Position numbers and translations under genes: made by a program. Positions 1-7,002 of a DNA stretch of 43,523 bases are shown piece after piece. Source of the stretch: Microbulbifer sp. MI-G. GTDB lineage: Bacteria > Pseudomonadota > Gammaproteobacteria > Pseudomonadales > Cellvibrionaceae. The notes under the pieces were generated by a model that was not told the DNA's origin, did no database searches, and saw nothing but the letters and a program-made list of their open reading frames with translations. Every line of letters starts with the position of its first letter. Within the stretch, counting starts at the first letter, position 1. The stretch is taken from assembly GCF_030440425.1 (NCBI RefSeq), contig NZ_CP098024.1:1-43523 (forward strand). Reading direction: 5' to 3'.

Positions 1-987
1 GCCGAATTCGCCGGCGCAAATACGGTTGGCCAGCTCGATCTGTTCCTGGCTGAGACCAGCGTTTACAAACCGTTTAGGCTCCGTTGACAACTGTTTAACT
101 GGCGTTGAAAACCGTTTAGGCCGTTTAGCTGACTGTTTACTAACCGTTAAAGATTCTTGAGTTTCCGTTGAAAACCGTTTATCGACTGTTGGCAGCTGTT
201 TAGCGTCATTTAGCAACTGTTTAGGCTCTGTTGGCGACTGTTTAGCATCCGTTGAAAACCGTTTAGAATCCGTTGAAAACTGTTTGTCTGGCGTTGAAAA
301 CCGTTTAGACCGTTTAGCTAAACGTTTACAAACCGTTGAGGCAGCGTTAAACGCTAGTAACGCCACCAGCCCTACTACATCTGTGATGATTGCCAGGGCG
401 AGGAATCCGGCGTGCTGTAATCGCACGGGGTCTATGTTGAGCGTGCTGGCCAGGCTGTTGAATGCGCCGTGGGTGCTGGCGCCTGGTTTGGCTATGGATA
501 GGCTTTCGATCAACTGGCTGCGTTGGGCTTCCAGGGCGCGCAACTGAACGGTGGTATCAATGGCCCGCTGGCGATAGCCGTTGGCTGCGTCTGTGGCGAT
601 CAGGTCGTTGAGGCTGTTGATCTGCTCTTTAATGCTGTTGAGCTGCTGTTTAAGCGCTTGGTATTCCAGGCTGCCCTGTGTACTGCGCTGCTGCTGTTCT
701 GCGCTGTGTGTGGCGAGAAATCCAACGGTGGCGACAATACTGATCACCACCAGTAATGGCCATAGCGCTAGGAGTACATGGCCACTGAGCTGCCCCTGGG
801 AGCGCAACCAGAGGCCCAGAGGCGCGAAAGAAAACTTACACAGTTCCAGGGCAACGGCGGTAAGGCCTGCCACTACCTGGCTGCCGATAGTGCTGGGTAT
901 AACGATCCACAGCTGCACAGTAAAGGCGAGGCTGGTGCCGCAGAAAATGAGAGCGGCGATGCCGGTGAGGGATTGCCAGAGTCTCAC
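1..987 (-). CDS. Membrane / heptad-repeat protein, N-terminal 329 codons (continues at 43523)
   Basis: Starts at a GTG (987) that overlaps the stop of the ASCH-like gene by 4 bp (GTGA) and runs off position 1 without a stop. The N-terminus has hydrophobic stretches at about residues 8-30, 35-55 and 68-88, then a coiled-coil region rich in Q, L, N and E (about 95-165), and another hydrophobic stretch near residues 200-220. After that come twelve heptads of the type K(R/Q)FST-x-x (about 228-311) and the beginning of a helix-turn-helix-like segment (GLSQEQIELANRICAGEFG). The frame continues exactly at 43523-43386, adding 45 residues of a winged-helix-like end, for a total of about 374 residues. 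Precise function not recognised; a membrane-anchored DNA-binding protein is inferred. Last-but-two gene of the leftward early operon, ahead of DUF4224 and integrase. Confidence 0.75.
   Translation of the reverse strand, partial: MRLWQSLTGIAALIFCGTSLAFTVQLWIVIPSTIGSQVVAGLTAVALELCKFSFAPLGLWLRSQGQLSGHVLLALWPLLVVISIVATVGFLATHSAEQQQRSTQGSLEYQALKQQLNSIKEQINSLNDLIATDAANGYRQRAIDTTVQLRALEAQRSQLIESLSIAKPGASTHGAFNSLASTLNIDPVRLQHAGFLALAIITDVVGLVALLAFNAASTVCKRLAKRSKRFSTPDKQFSTDSKRFSTDAKQSPTEPKQLLNDAKQLPTVDKRFSTETQESLTVSKQSAKRPKRFSTPVKQLSTEPKRFVNAGLSQEQIELANRICAGEFG
55..306 (-). repeat. Twelve 21-bp in-frame tandem repeats
   Basis: Twelve units of 21 bp, each encoding one heptad of the form K-R/Q-F/L-S-T-x-x. 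The best-preserved units share AAACGGTTTTCAACG on the minus strand. The period is exactly one heptad per unit, so copy number can change without breaking the frame. It links the membrane part to the C-terminal DNA-binding-like part of the protein. Confidence 0.9.
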
Positions 988-1610
988 TGGGTGGTCTCCA
1001 CCCGCTTAAATTCAATGACCCATACCCAGGGGTTGGCATCCCAGCTGTTGGCGCCATAAATTTCTTTCCAAGTGTCACAGAACTCCAGAAAGTGCGTATA
1101 TTTGTCCTTGTATGGGCTCACCATCCCCTCTGCTTTAGCGTCCTCTTCACTGATGTCCTGTAATCGCTCAACACCAATACGGGTAATCTCAAGATCGATG
1201 CGGCTGGCCCAGCGGGGCATGTGGATTGAGGGGCGCCACTTCTCCCCAACCATTGAGCAGTCTTCTCCGCACTCCTCTTCATCAAATGGGTTGTGGTTGT
1301 AGTCAGCCCTGTATGTGATTGCATTGTGATGACTCAGGTGGTGCGTTTCCCGCACCCATAGACGGTCGCCTTCTTCTCCACAAGGACAGGTAGTATCTAC
1401 AAACCCTGCTTGCCAAGCGGAAGTCATCACTTGGGATAGCGTTTGTTCATCTCTTAGGCCACCTATCTGCTTTATGGCGGATTCGCTACTGGCACCATTA
1501 AATGGTTGTGGCTTTATAATGCGGCGCGTCTGAGTTTTCCTACCCTCCAGAATCGCGCGAACCATTGGCCCGTTAAATATGATCGGGCGCTCTTTTGCTA
1601 TTTCGCTCAT
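984..1610 (-). CDS. ASCH-like phage protein
   Basis: About 208 residues. The start (IFNGPMVRAILEGRKTQTRR), central GDRLWVRET, and late MPRWASRIDLEITRI and SEEDAKAEGM match a phage family common in lambdoid early regions; these are ASCH-like folds and are sometimes mislabelled as morphogenetic protein. ASCH domains are thought to bind RNA or modified nucleotides; the phage role is unknown. The ATG at 1610 is preferred over the upstream GTG (1616) because it overlaps the preceding stop by 4 bp (ATGA) and has GGAG upstream. Part of the leftward operon. Confidence 0.8.
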   Translation of the reverse strand: MSEIAKERPIIFNGPMVRAILEGRKTQTRRIIKPQPFNGASSESAIKQIGGLRDEQTLSQVMTSAWQAGFVDTTCPCGEEGDRLWVRETHHLSHHNAITYRADYNHNPFDEEECGEDCSMVGEKWRPSIHMPRWASRIDLEITRIGVERLQDISEEDAKAEGMVSPYKDKYTHFLEFCDTWKEIYGANSWDANPWVWVIEFKRVETTQ

Positions 1611-1786
1611 GCGCACTTACTCCACTTATCCCGCTTGCGCCTGGCCTTCTGGCTCAACCTGTTGGCCCTGCCAGCGTAGTTACAGCCTGCAGTGGGCTCG
1701 ATAAGGCCCTGCGGTGGTGTATTGCTGCTACCCATCACCAGGACATTGGCTATAGCGGCCAGGATTGGGAATTTCCATTTGTTCAT
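1607..1786 (-). CDS. Small hypothetical protein, 59 aa
   Basis: ATG at 1786 is preceded by a strong ribosome binding site (GAGGAGAA). The product begins MNKWKFPILAAIANVLVMGS, a short hydrophobic signal- or anchor-like N-terminus, and ends in a very basic tail (KARRKRDKWSKCA) with two cysteines. Its stop overlaps the next start (ATGA at 1610-1607), which supports translation as part of the leftward operon. Family not recognised. It could be a small membrane or secreted factor. Confidence 0.6.
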   Translation of the reverse strand: MNKWKFPILAAIANVLVMGSSNTPPQGLIEPTAGCNYAGRANRLSQKARRKRDKWSKCA

Positions 1787-1851
1787 TGGTGTTCTCCTCT
1801 ACCCACAAAGCCCACACTAGGCGGGCTGAGGAAGTTATTTAGGAGGTGTGA

Positions 1852-2400
1852 TTATTCGTCGGCCCCTTCTCTACTTGGATGGTTCGCTAAACGCCGGCAC
1901 GGTTTGCTGTAACACCCATGCCTCGGATTGAATAACGTTTGCAGCGATTGCTTTATGCCCGCAACCTTCAGGGGCGCGGAGGGCGCCAACAAGCTTGGGC
2001 AGCATGTATTCAAATAGGGGTTGTCGTATCTTGCTTTTAGGTCATGGACAAGTCCTGCCCAGTGATCAATCTCTCCATCCAAATGCTTGGAGACGTATTT
2101 GATAACAGCCTTGGCTTCTATAAATTTACGTGCCTCTTTGGCAGACAGCAGGCGGTACGCCACAATATCTTTTTCGTGGTCGGCGTGATCCCAATTCCCA
2201 AGAGGCAGATCAAACGAGTCACCAGCAAATGCACACAGCTCTGTGCCTTCACGCAGGCGGATGGCAATTGGGGCATCTGGCTCAATTCCTGCTGGAAGAT
2301 CAGCAGTCTCATTTCCCGAGAAATTTATCCATTCAGGAGTTTCAGCCTTTGGAGCCTCGACAGTTTCGTCGGGTTGGGCGCTTTCGATTGTGACTTGCAT
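1852..2400 (-). CDS. Hypothetical phage early protein, 182 aa
   Basis: ATG at 2400 with AAAAGGAA upstream. The N-terminus is acidic and low in complexity (TIESAQPDETVEAPKAETPE). A middle block with FDLPLGNWDHADHEKDIVAYRLLSAKEA resembles a short domain found in several phage early proteins, but no function can be assigned. The C-terminus (CCPSLLAPSAPLK...) looks less conserved. Followed leftward by a 65-bp gap holding a weak GC-rich hairpin (about 1804-1823) before the 59-aa gene. Confidence 0.65.
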   Translation of the reverse strand: MQVTIESAQPDETVEAPKAETPEWINFSGNETADLPAGIEPDAPIAIRLREGTELCAFAGDSFDLPLGNWDHADHEKDIVAYRLLSAKEARKFIEAKAVIKYVSKHLDGEIDHWAGLVHDLKARYDNPYLNTCCPSLLAPSAPLKVAGIKQSLQTLFNPRHGCYSKPCRRLANHPSREGADE

Positions 2401-2417
2401 GGTACTGGTTCCTTTTA

Positions 2418-2431
2418 TATCAATATTGATA
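2418..2431. promoter_or_regulatory. 14-bp perfect palindrome between two early genes
   Basis: TATCAATATTGATA is a perfect dyad in the 32-bp gap between the 85-aa and 182-aa genes, immediately upstream of the latter's ribosome binding site. It is AT-rich without a T-run, so an operator-like site or mRNA stem is more likely than a terminator. It differs from the AATGTATC-type operators at 4567 and 5804. Confidence 0.3.
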
Positions 2432-2432
2432 G

Positions 2433-2690
2433 TTAAGAGTGTGGGTGTATTTGTATACCTTGGATTGTTATCTCTTTTGGCGCCCGTACTTCTTTCTTTG
2501 AGGCGCTGCCTGCATTTTTCTTTATAAGCTCAGAAACTACCGCTTTCTCAAGGTCGGCATATTTGCCGGGGTATAAAGCTACTCTTGAAGGGAGAGTGTT
2601 TTTACGGCGCTGGAATTCATATATAAACCGTTGCACCTCTCTTATTGTCGCAGTGGCCTTTTTATTGAGCTGCAATTTTGAAACTTCCAT
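2433..2690 (-). CDS. Hypothetical phage early protein, 85 aa
   Basis: Small, basic and probably soluble (LNKKATATIREVQRFIYEFQ, LEKAVVSELIKKNAG), with no membrane segment or cysteine pattern. It lies between the possible Nmad5-like gene and the 182-aa gene, all transcribed leftward. The family is not recognised. Confidence 0.6.
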   Translation of the reverse strand: MEVSKLQLNKKATATIREVQRFIYEFQRRKNTLPSRVALYPGKYADLEKAVVSELIKKNAGSASKKEVRAPKEITIQGIQIHPHS

Positions 2691-2701
2691 GATTAATCCC
2701 T

Positions 2702-2727
2702 AAAAAGGGGCCCAGTACCTGCGGCCC
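2702..2727 (-). terminator. Weak intrinsic terminator / attenuator
   Basis: On the minus strand GGGCC and GGCCC form a 5-bp stem with a 10-nt loop, followed by CTTTTT. It lies just after the stop of the 235-aa gene. A similar but weaker GGGC/GCCC hairpin with TCTTTT follows the 101-aa gene at about 3480-3505, so these may be partial terminators inside the leftward operon. Confidence 0.45.
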
Positions 2728-2747
2728 AAACAGTGGGGCTGTATTGG

Positions 2748-3455
2748 TTAAGCTGCAGTTGTTTGTACTGGCGGGATACCTTTTTGCAGCATCTCTGTGA
2801 CCGAAGCGGCCAGCTCTGTGGGTACTAGGTTTTTGCCCTTATCCGCTGGCTTGGGCAGGTACTTCGCGCCTTCCGGAAGGAGTTCTTGCAGTTGCTTTGA
2901 GGTCCTGCAGGAGTTCAGAATGGTCTGTACCTGGTTGTAAAAATCTCTGGCTGCATTAAGTACGGCTTTAGTACGCAGCTCTAGCGCTTTAATGGCTGCA
3001 ATAAGATCGGGGTCTTCTATTAAATCGCCACCTTTCATATTCGCGAGGGGTTTTGACGCAGTAAATACAAGAGTCAGATCCCTGCTAAAACTGACTCTTT
3101 TCTGCATTACTTTGGACAGAGTTTCCATTAAGCCGCTGTTAAGCCAGGTGCTCATATGCTGCACAGCATTGGAACCACCAGCGATACGCAGGGCCTCTTC
3201 AGTTCCCTCCCCTGCTGCAACTCTAGGGACGCATTGATAAACGTGAGTGGCAATCTCTTGCTGTATGAGTTCTGCCCAGCGGGTTGAAGGGATACCGGAA
3301 GCAGCGCGCAACTTCTTTTCGTACAGCTTCCAGAACACTGTATTAAGCCGATCAGCTTCTTTGGCAATTGCACGGATTTCCTTCTCAACAGCCTTTGAGG
3401 TGAGAGTTCTGGCGATGTTGCTACGCATCTCGTTAGTAATGGGAAATGATTTCAT
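2748..3455 (-). CDS. Putative Nmad5-like phage protein, 235 aa
   Basis: The start (KSFPITNEMRSNIARTLT) and the helical, charged N-terminal half resemble phage proteins annotated with the Nmad5 (nucleotide-modification-associated 5) domain. That match comes from memory of the family's beginning and is tentative. The C-terminal half contains a conserved-looking helical region (LEEDP-like segment, LNAARDFYNQVQTILNSC) and ends SVTEMLQKGIPPVQTTAA. No catalytic motif is evident. Middle of the leftward early operon. Confidence 0.55.
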   Translation of the reverse strand: MKSFPITNEMRSNIARTLTSKAVEKEIRAIAKEADRLNTVFWKLYEKKLRAASGIPSTRWAELIQQEIATHVYQCVPRVAAGEGTEEALRIAGGSNAVQHMSTWLNSGLMETLSKVMQKRVSFSRDLTLVFTASKPLANMKGGDLIEDPDLIAAIKALELRTKAVLNAARDFYNQVQTILNSCRTSKQLQELLPEGAKYLPKPADKGKNLVPTELAASVTEMLQKGIPPVQTTAA

Positions 3456-3551
3456 ATTTTTACCTTGCTGCTGGTTTTAAAAGAGGGCCCCATACAGGCA
3501 GCCCATACGGTTACAGCTGACTGAATGCGCCAGGGGCGCGGTGGAAATTCT

Positions 3552-3857
3552 TTATCTCCTGTTTTTTGCTGCGGCTTCACCGGCCAGGGCAAAGTACGCT
3601 GCACCGTCTTCGTAGTCGTCTGGTACAAACACCCCGCAGCTTGCACGGGACTGCTTCAGTAGCACCATAAACAGCCATCCCTGTTCTTCGGTAAGGCTGG
3701 TACCGTATAGGGCATTGAATGCGGTTATGGTTTTGGCCATGGAGCGCTCGCCATTTTCCGCATCACGTTGTTCAGCGCGGTCGCGCATATGCTGAGCGGC
3801 TTTTTTCAGGAAGGCGCGGGCGCTGTTGTCTGGTGGTGAAACCGTTTCGGAGCTCAC
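3552..3857 (-). CDS. DUF6378-like protein, 101 aa
   Basis: Matches the layout of DUF6378, a small all-helical phage family: DRAEQRDAENGERSM, then ITAFNALYGTSLTEEQGWLFMVLLKQSRA, and the terminal DDYEDGAAYFALAGEAA. Helices carrying D/E residues recall MazG-type pyrophosphohydrolases, but activity is unproven. It overlaps the upstream gene by 4 bp, so translation is probably coupled. Confidence 0.7.
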   Translation of the reverse strand: MSSETVSPPDNSARAFLKKAAQHMRDRAEQRDAENGERSMAKTITAFNALYGTSLTEEQGWLFMVLLKQSRASCGVFVPDDYEDGAAYFALAGEAAAKNRR

Positions 3858-4192
3858 GCGGCTTCGCTCCCATTGATTTGCTGTGCGAGGTGATCGAGGG
3901 CTGCGAGGTAATCCGTTGCCGCTTCCCGGCTTTTGGTTAGGGCGTTCTTAATGGCCTCTGCACGGTTTGCGCCGTGGCCCTGTGCCAGGTTTGAAACCAG
4001 GTCAGCGAAAGTGTTGCAGGTGAAGACGTTTAGAACCGCGTGATAATCCAATGACTCGTTGTAACCGCGGTGGCAGATCATCTTTCCGAGGACATTGCCC
4101 TGCAGCACAATGGCTTCCTTGCCGACCACTGGCCTATCGGGGTCTTCCCCTGAGTCGGTGATCGGAATTGATCTAAATTTGATGCCCTTCAT
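3854..4192 (-). CDS. Hypothetical phage early protein, 112 aa
   Basis: Soluble protein with no recognised domain. The C-terminal third is helical (NRAEAIKNALTKSREAATDYLAAL). It overlaps both neighbours by 4 bp, so three genes (LuxR-type HTH, this one, DUF6378-like) form a tightly coupled block. Confidence 0.6.
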   Translation of the reverse strand: MKGIKFRSIPITDSGEDPDRPVVGKEAIVLQGNVLGKMICHRGYNESLDYHAVLNVFTCNTFADLVSNLAQGHGANRAEAIKNALTKSREAATDYLAALDHLAQQINGSEAA

Positions 4193-4539
4193 ACGGTGTT
4201 CTCCCCCTGGTTACGTATGCGAATAGTTTTAATGGTGGGTTTGCGCTGGAACCGGGTACGGAGTTGCTCCTGGGTATCGGTGCCAACGCCGCTAATGATT
4301 GAGGCGACCAGGGTGAACTGGATCAGGCCGTGTTTAATGGCTTTAGCGACGGCATCGGTACTGTTACGGGCGTGCAATTTAAAGAAGCATTCGCTGAGGA
4401 GGTTGGTGACATTGGCGATAGAGCATTGCATAGCGGCGGCGGTTTCAGCATTGCTAAGCCCGCGAGCGCGGTGTGTCAGCGCTTCTGCCTGGCGGGGGGC
4501 CAGTTTCCTGTACTTAGGGGTTGAGCTGGTGCCGTGCAT
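4189..4539 (-). CDS. LuxR-type HTH protein, 116 aa
   Basis: Residues 12-70 form a LuxR/GerE helix-turn-helix: LAPRQAEALTHRARGLSNAE, then AAAMQCSIANVTNLLSECFFKL. There is no receiver or ligand domain. First gene of the leftward operon, downstream of a promoter with a palindromic operator (4567-4594) and a ribosome binding site (GAGGAA). It may control the early or late lytic program, or may be a stand-alone phage regulator. Confidence 0.8.
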   Translation of the reverse strand: MHGTSSTPKYRKLAPRQAEALTHRARGLSNAETAAAMQCSIANVTNLLSECFFKLHARNSTDAVAKAIKHGLIQFTLVASIISGVGTDTQEQLRTRFQRKPTIKTIRIRNQGENTV

Positions 4540-4566
4540 TCCCTGTTCCTCATAAGGATTACAGGA

Positions 4567-4594
4567 AATGTATCATAGTGATAAATCTCGTCAA
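4567..4594 (-). promoter_or_regulatory. Leftward early promoter (pL-like) with operator
   Basis: Minus strand: TTGACG (-35) at 4594-4589, a 16-bp spacer, TACATT (-10) at 4572-4567. The spacer and -10 are covered by GATTTATC-ACTAT-GATACATT, whose right half is identical to the half-site of the perfect operator at 5804-5824. This couples pL to the same repressor as the rightward promoter. Confidence 0.6.
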
Positions 4595-4603
4595 CAAAAA
4601 TGG

Positions 4604-4927
4604 TTATCGTTTTATCTTTTTGGCGGGAATTTCATTTAGAATTGGTTTGGATATATTTGGGGCTGCCCGCCCAATGGCAGCGCACACATCTTCCACCCTG
4701 ATGGTATCAGAAGGTGGGTATATCCCAAGAATCTCGTTAGGGGTGAGGGAAAACTCTCGGTAAAGTGTCGAGAACTGCTGAAAAGTTAGCGAGGTTTTCT
4801 TTCCTTTCTCTAGATCCCTGACAGCACTACGCTCTAGGCCAAGGAGCTTTCCAAATCTCTCCTGGCTCAATTTTTTTGATTTTCTAGCCGAGCGTATCAC
4901 TTGGCCTGGGGTTTGGTTTTGGGACAC
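4604..4927 (-). CDS. XRE-family HTH regulator, 107 aa
   Basis: Classic HTH_3: GQVIRSARKSKKLSQERFGK, then LLGLERSAVRDLEKGKK, followed by a helical C-terminal region that ends KPILNEIPAKKIKR. No peptidase domain, so it is a small repressor or antitoxin-like regulator. The GTG at 4927 is used because no better start keeps the HTH intact; its ribosome binding site is weak. Located between the two immunity operators, transcribed leftward. Confidence 0.8.
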   Translation of the reverse strand: MSQNQTPGQVIRSARKSKKLSQERFGKLLGLERSAVRDLEKGKKTSLTFQQFSTLYREFSLTPNEILGIYPPSDTIRVEDVCAAIGRAAPNISKPILNEIPAKKIKR

Positions 4928-4957
4928 CTAGGGTACAACATACGTGCGGATTTGCAG

Positions 4958-4978
4958 GATTTATCACGCATCAACATC
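4958..4978. promoter_or_regulatory. Degenerate third operator-like site
   Basis: GATTTATCAC matches the left part of the operator in the leftward promoter, but the second half (ATCAACATC) is poorly conserved. It lies 31 bp upstream of the XRE gene start at 4927, so it could provide autoregulation. Confidence 0.3.
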
Positions 4979-5064
4979 AAAATGCTGCATTTCGCCTGCT
5001 TTTCGATTTAATTTGAGATGATAACCTACTCAGAGATACAAGGAATCCAGTGGAAGGGGGTATC

Positions 5065-5283
5065 GTGATTTATCTAAAAGGGGAGCTGCGAGAGCAAAGA
5101 TTGGTTGACAGTCCTGAGATTGTAGCAGCGATAAAGGATGGGTTAAGTAAAGCAGGATTTCAGTGTGGTGAATGTCTGAAATTTGATAGGTGTAATAAGA
5201 TTGCCCAAGAGAAGTTTTGCTTAGAGTGGGAGTTCTTCATTTCCCCCGATAGACCATACGAATCGCAAAACTTGGGTCCATAA
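5065..5283 (+). CDS. Small cysteine-containing hypothetical protein, 72 aa
   Basis: The GTG at 5065 is preferred over the GTG at 5050 because GGAAGGGGG sits just upstream. The product contains CGECLKFDRCNKI with four clustered cysteines (including one further downstream in EKFC), which suggests a metal site or disulfides. Its 3' end overlaps the convergent repressor gene by 47 bp. No family recognised. Confidence 0.5.
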   Translation: MIYLKGELREQRLVDSPEIVAAIKDGLSKAGFQCGECLKFDRCNKIAQEKFCLEWEFFISPDRPYESQNLGP

Positions 5284-5695
5284 CTTCGACCGAATTTGAT
5301 TGTTCAGTGTATGCGTACACAGTGGCTATAGCCCTGGCCCTAGCTTCTGTTGGCATATTCTTGATCTTAAGTTCGGTTACTTTCCCCTCTACTGCTGAGA
5401 TGCAATCTACAAGCAGGTCGATATCTACCCCGCTTTCAGTAGTAACTGTACTTGATTTCTCTTTATGTGCAACATCGAGCCAGCCCTTCTCTTTACTGCA
5501 AGCAGTCTCTATGCGTCTTGCCACAGTTGTCCCTATGCGGCGCCGGGGATTGGGTCCGATAAGTTGGGAGATTTGAGAGGGGGCCATGCCCAGGGCCTCT
5601 GAAAACTCCTTGAGATTGTTAAATTTCTTGGAAAGCTGCCTAGCATTCTCTAGTCGAATATCGCCAACTTCCATTCGTGTACACCCGTAGATCAT
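5237..5695 (-). CDS. Phage repressor-like XRE protein, 152 aa
   Basis: The N-terminal HTH (IRLENARQLSKKFNNLKEFS, then LGMAPSQISQLIG) is followed by the GWLD-type turn common in lambdoid repressors, then a helical C-terminal part with no recognisable LexA-type peptidase. It is divergent from the Cro/YdaS-like gene and is the best candidate for the lysogeny repressor. The start is uncertain: ATG 5695 or the internal ATG 5674 (MEVGDIRLENA), neither with a strong ribosome binding site. Confidence 0.75.
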   Translation of the reverse strand: MIYGCTRMEVGDIRLENARQLSKKFNNLKEFSEALGMAPSQISQLIGPNPRRRIGTTVARRIETACSKEKGWLDVAHKEKSSTVTTESGVDIDLLVDCISAVEGKVTELKIKNMPTEARARAIATVYAYTEQSNSVEVMDPSFAIRMVYRGK

Positions 5696-5800
5696 ATTTG
5701 CAAATCACACTATTTTGATAAACCCGCACAAATCAAGCAACTGGCCATAGAGATTCATTTTGGCGCCATAACTGACACAATATGATCAATCTTTCTTCTT

Positions 5801-5824
5801 TATAATGTATCTTTGTGATACATT
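5801..5824 (+). promoter_or_regulatory. Rightward early promoter (pR-like) -10 and palindromic operator
   Basis: A perfect TATAAT at 5801-5806 overlaps the perfect inverted repeat AATGTATC-TTTGT-GATACATT (5804-5824), ahead of the Cro/YdaS-like gene. No good -35 is visible at the right distance, so the promoter may be weak or activated. The near-copy at 4567-4587 supports a shared immunity regulator. Confidence 0.65.
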
Positions 5825-5830
5825 TTAAGG

Positions 5831-6091
5831 ATGAAGCCTAGTGAATACCTCAAGCCAATGAGCCAAAAAGAGCGTGCCAGCTTCGCTAAGAGGATAGGTA
5901 CGACTCTCGGCTACCTAAATCTAATCAGAGGTGAGCACCGTCGCCCGGGGCCAGCCCTAGCCAAAAAGTTTGCTTCCGCTGCAAATGGAAAAGTTAGCTT
6001 GGCAGAGATACGCCCGGACATCTGGGGTGAAGGCCCAGAAGCTGCCACCACTAGCAGTATGGAGGCAAGGCAAGACTTGGTTAATCAATAG
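5831..6091 (+). CDS. YdaS/Cro-like regulator, 86 aa
   Basis: Begins MKPSEYLKPMSQKERASFAK and contains RIGTTLGYLNLIRGEHRRPG and the terminal SLAEIRPDIWGE, the layout of YdaS/Cro-type phage regulators: one HTH followed by a short beta-like tail. First gene rightward from the immunity switch, directly downstream of the palindromic operator. Confidence 0.8.
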   Translation: MKPSEYLKPMSQKERASFAKRIGTTLGYLNLIRGEHRRPGPALAKKFASAANGKVSLAEIRPDIWGEGPEAATTSSMEARQDLVNQ

Positions 6092-6122
6092 CCAGCCATG
6101 GTCATTCATACAGGAGAAAACG

Positions 6123-6221
6123 ATGGACAAGCAAAGCATACAGACTGAAGTCGCGGAATTTGCCAAGTCGAAGGGGAGCCAGGCGCTGTTGGATAGGTTG
6201 ATTTTGCAGCGCCTGGAATAG
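6123..6221 (+). CDS. Minigene A, 32 aa
   Basis: ATG preceded by CAGGAGAAAACG, a strong ribosome binding site. Product begins MDKQSIQTEVAEFAKSKGSQ. The 5' ~65 bp including the ribosome binding site is repeated at 6650-6718 in minigene B. No known function; too short for most searches. Confidence 0.6.
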   Translation: MDKQSIQTEVAEFAKSKGSQALLDRLILQRLE

Positions 6222-6249
6222 CTCAATTAGATAGATATAGATCCGCTGC

Positions 6250-6528
6250 TTATTTTATTGGAGGGCATAGCACGTCAATAGGTAGAGATTGGGCCTGAGG
6301 AAGTAGTTGGTTAACAGCTTCCTTAAGAGTATTCCCTATAGACATGAATTTTTTGCTTGGGAGTCCCATTGCATCAATAACGTGTGCCGTAAATTTAGGT
6401 GGGTTGGCGGACTTACCATTTTGGAGTGTTTCACGAACTTCTATTCGAACCACTTCAGTTGCATTGCGCTCAAGACGGAGCCTGTGAGTTTTAAATAAAG
6501 TGCTATCGGCGGATGTGATGTTGAACAT
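6250..6528 (-). CDS. Hypothetical protein, 92 aa
   Basis: Small soluble protein (LRLERNATEVVRIEVRETLQ, then FTAHVIDAMGLPSKKFMSIG). Strong ribosome binding site (AAGGGAA) immediately upstream of ATG 6528. It lies opposite to, and between, the two copies of the minigene. The first copy of the triplicated regulatory block abuts its start. Confidence 0.6.
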   Translation of the reverse strand: MFNITSADSTLFKTHRLRLERNATEVVRIEVRETLQNGKSANPPKFTAHVIDAMGLPSKKFMSIGNTLKEAVNQLLPQAQSLPIDVLCPPIK

Positions 6529-6620
6529 AACTATTCCCTTGTTAGCTATTGGTAAGTGCTTGCAGCTTACCTGTAAATACAGCAGTTGCCCAGGGATATT
6601 ACAGCCGATAGAGATCGGCT
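6529..6620 (-). promoter_or_regulatory. Regulatory block, copy A
   Basis: One of three related blocks, each ending at the start of a small minus-strand gene. Shared features in forward order: a CTTGTT-like start, TTGGTA-like pair, GCAG(C)TTACC(T/G)GTAAA, CAGTTGCCCAG or its equivalents, and ACAGCC...AGAG. This copy is the most divergent. Confidence 0.5.
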
Positions 6621-6660
6621 ACTCCGCCCATGCAGCTGAATTTACGTAAAGGAGAGAACG

Positions 6661-6795
6661 ATGGACAGGCAAAGCATACAGGATGAGGTCGCGGAATTCT
6701 TCAAATCGGAGGAGGGGAGGGTACTAGTAGTTGAAATCCTTTCTGCCCGTATCGCTAGCGAGGATTTCGTGCTGTTTGAACAAAACAATGGATGA
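6661..6795 (+). CDS. Minigene B, 44 aa, paralog of minigene A
   Basis: ATG preceded by AAGGAGAGAACG. Product begins MDRQSIQDEVAEFFKSEEGR, with the first ~20 residues nearly identical to minigene A, followed by a different helix (VLVVEILSARIASEDFVLFE). The duplication covers the ribosome binding site and N-terminus, and the C-termini differ. Confidence 0.6.
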   Translation: MDRQSIQDEVAEFFKSEEGRVLVVEILSARIASEDFVLFEQNNG

Positions 6796-6828
6796 AGCCC
6801 AGCTCGGGCCGGGCTAGTAGTCCAGGCA

Positions 6829-7002
6829 CTAATTTTTATGTGCGTTGCGCACTGCGTCGTAAATCACTTGGAAGGCATTGGCAAGTTTCTCGGCGTCGTC
6901 TTCGATCATATCGCCTGATGGCCAGTGTGAGGAGTTTCCTCCGCCGCGCTGAAGGGAGGCAATTAGGATATCTGCGGCAATGCGCTCGTCTGAGTCGTCC
7001 AT
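6829..7002 (-). CDS. Hypothetical phage protein, 57 aa
   Basis: ATG at 7002, TAG at 6829. Product MDDSDERIAADILIASLQRG is followed by HWPSGDMIEDDAEKLANAFQ, a compact acidic protein resembling small early phage proteins. No good ribosome binding site is visible, because block B is degenerate where the other two copies supply one. A GC-rich hairpin (AGCCC/GGGCT, about 6796-6817) follows and may terminate transcription. Confidence 0.55.
   Translation of the reverse strand: MDDSDERIAADILIASLQRGGGNSSHWPSGDMIEDDAEKLANAFQVIYDAVRNAHKN

Noticed and set aside
284..1059. Plus-strand frames of 76-142 codons opposite the membrane/heptad-repeat gene
   Set aside because: Low-complexity translations, no ribosome binding sites, and a coherent minus-strand protein covers the same bases.
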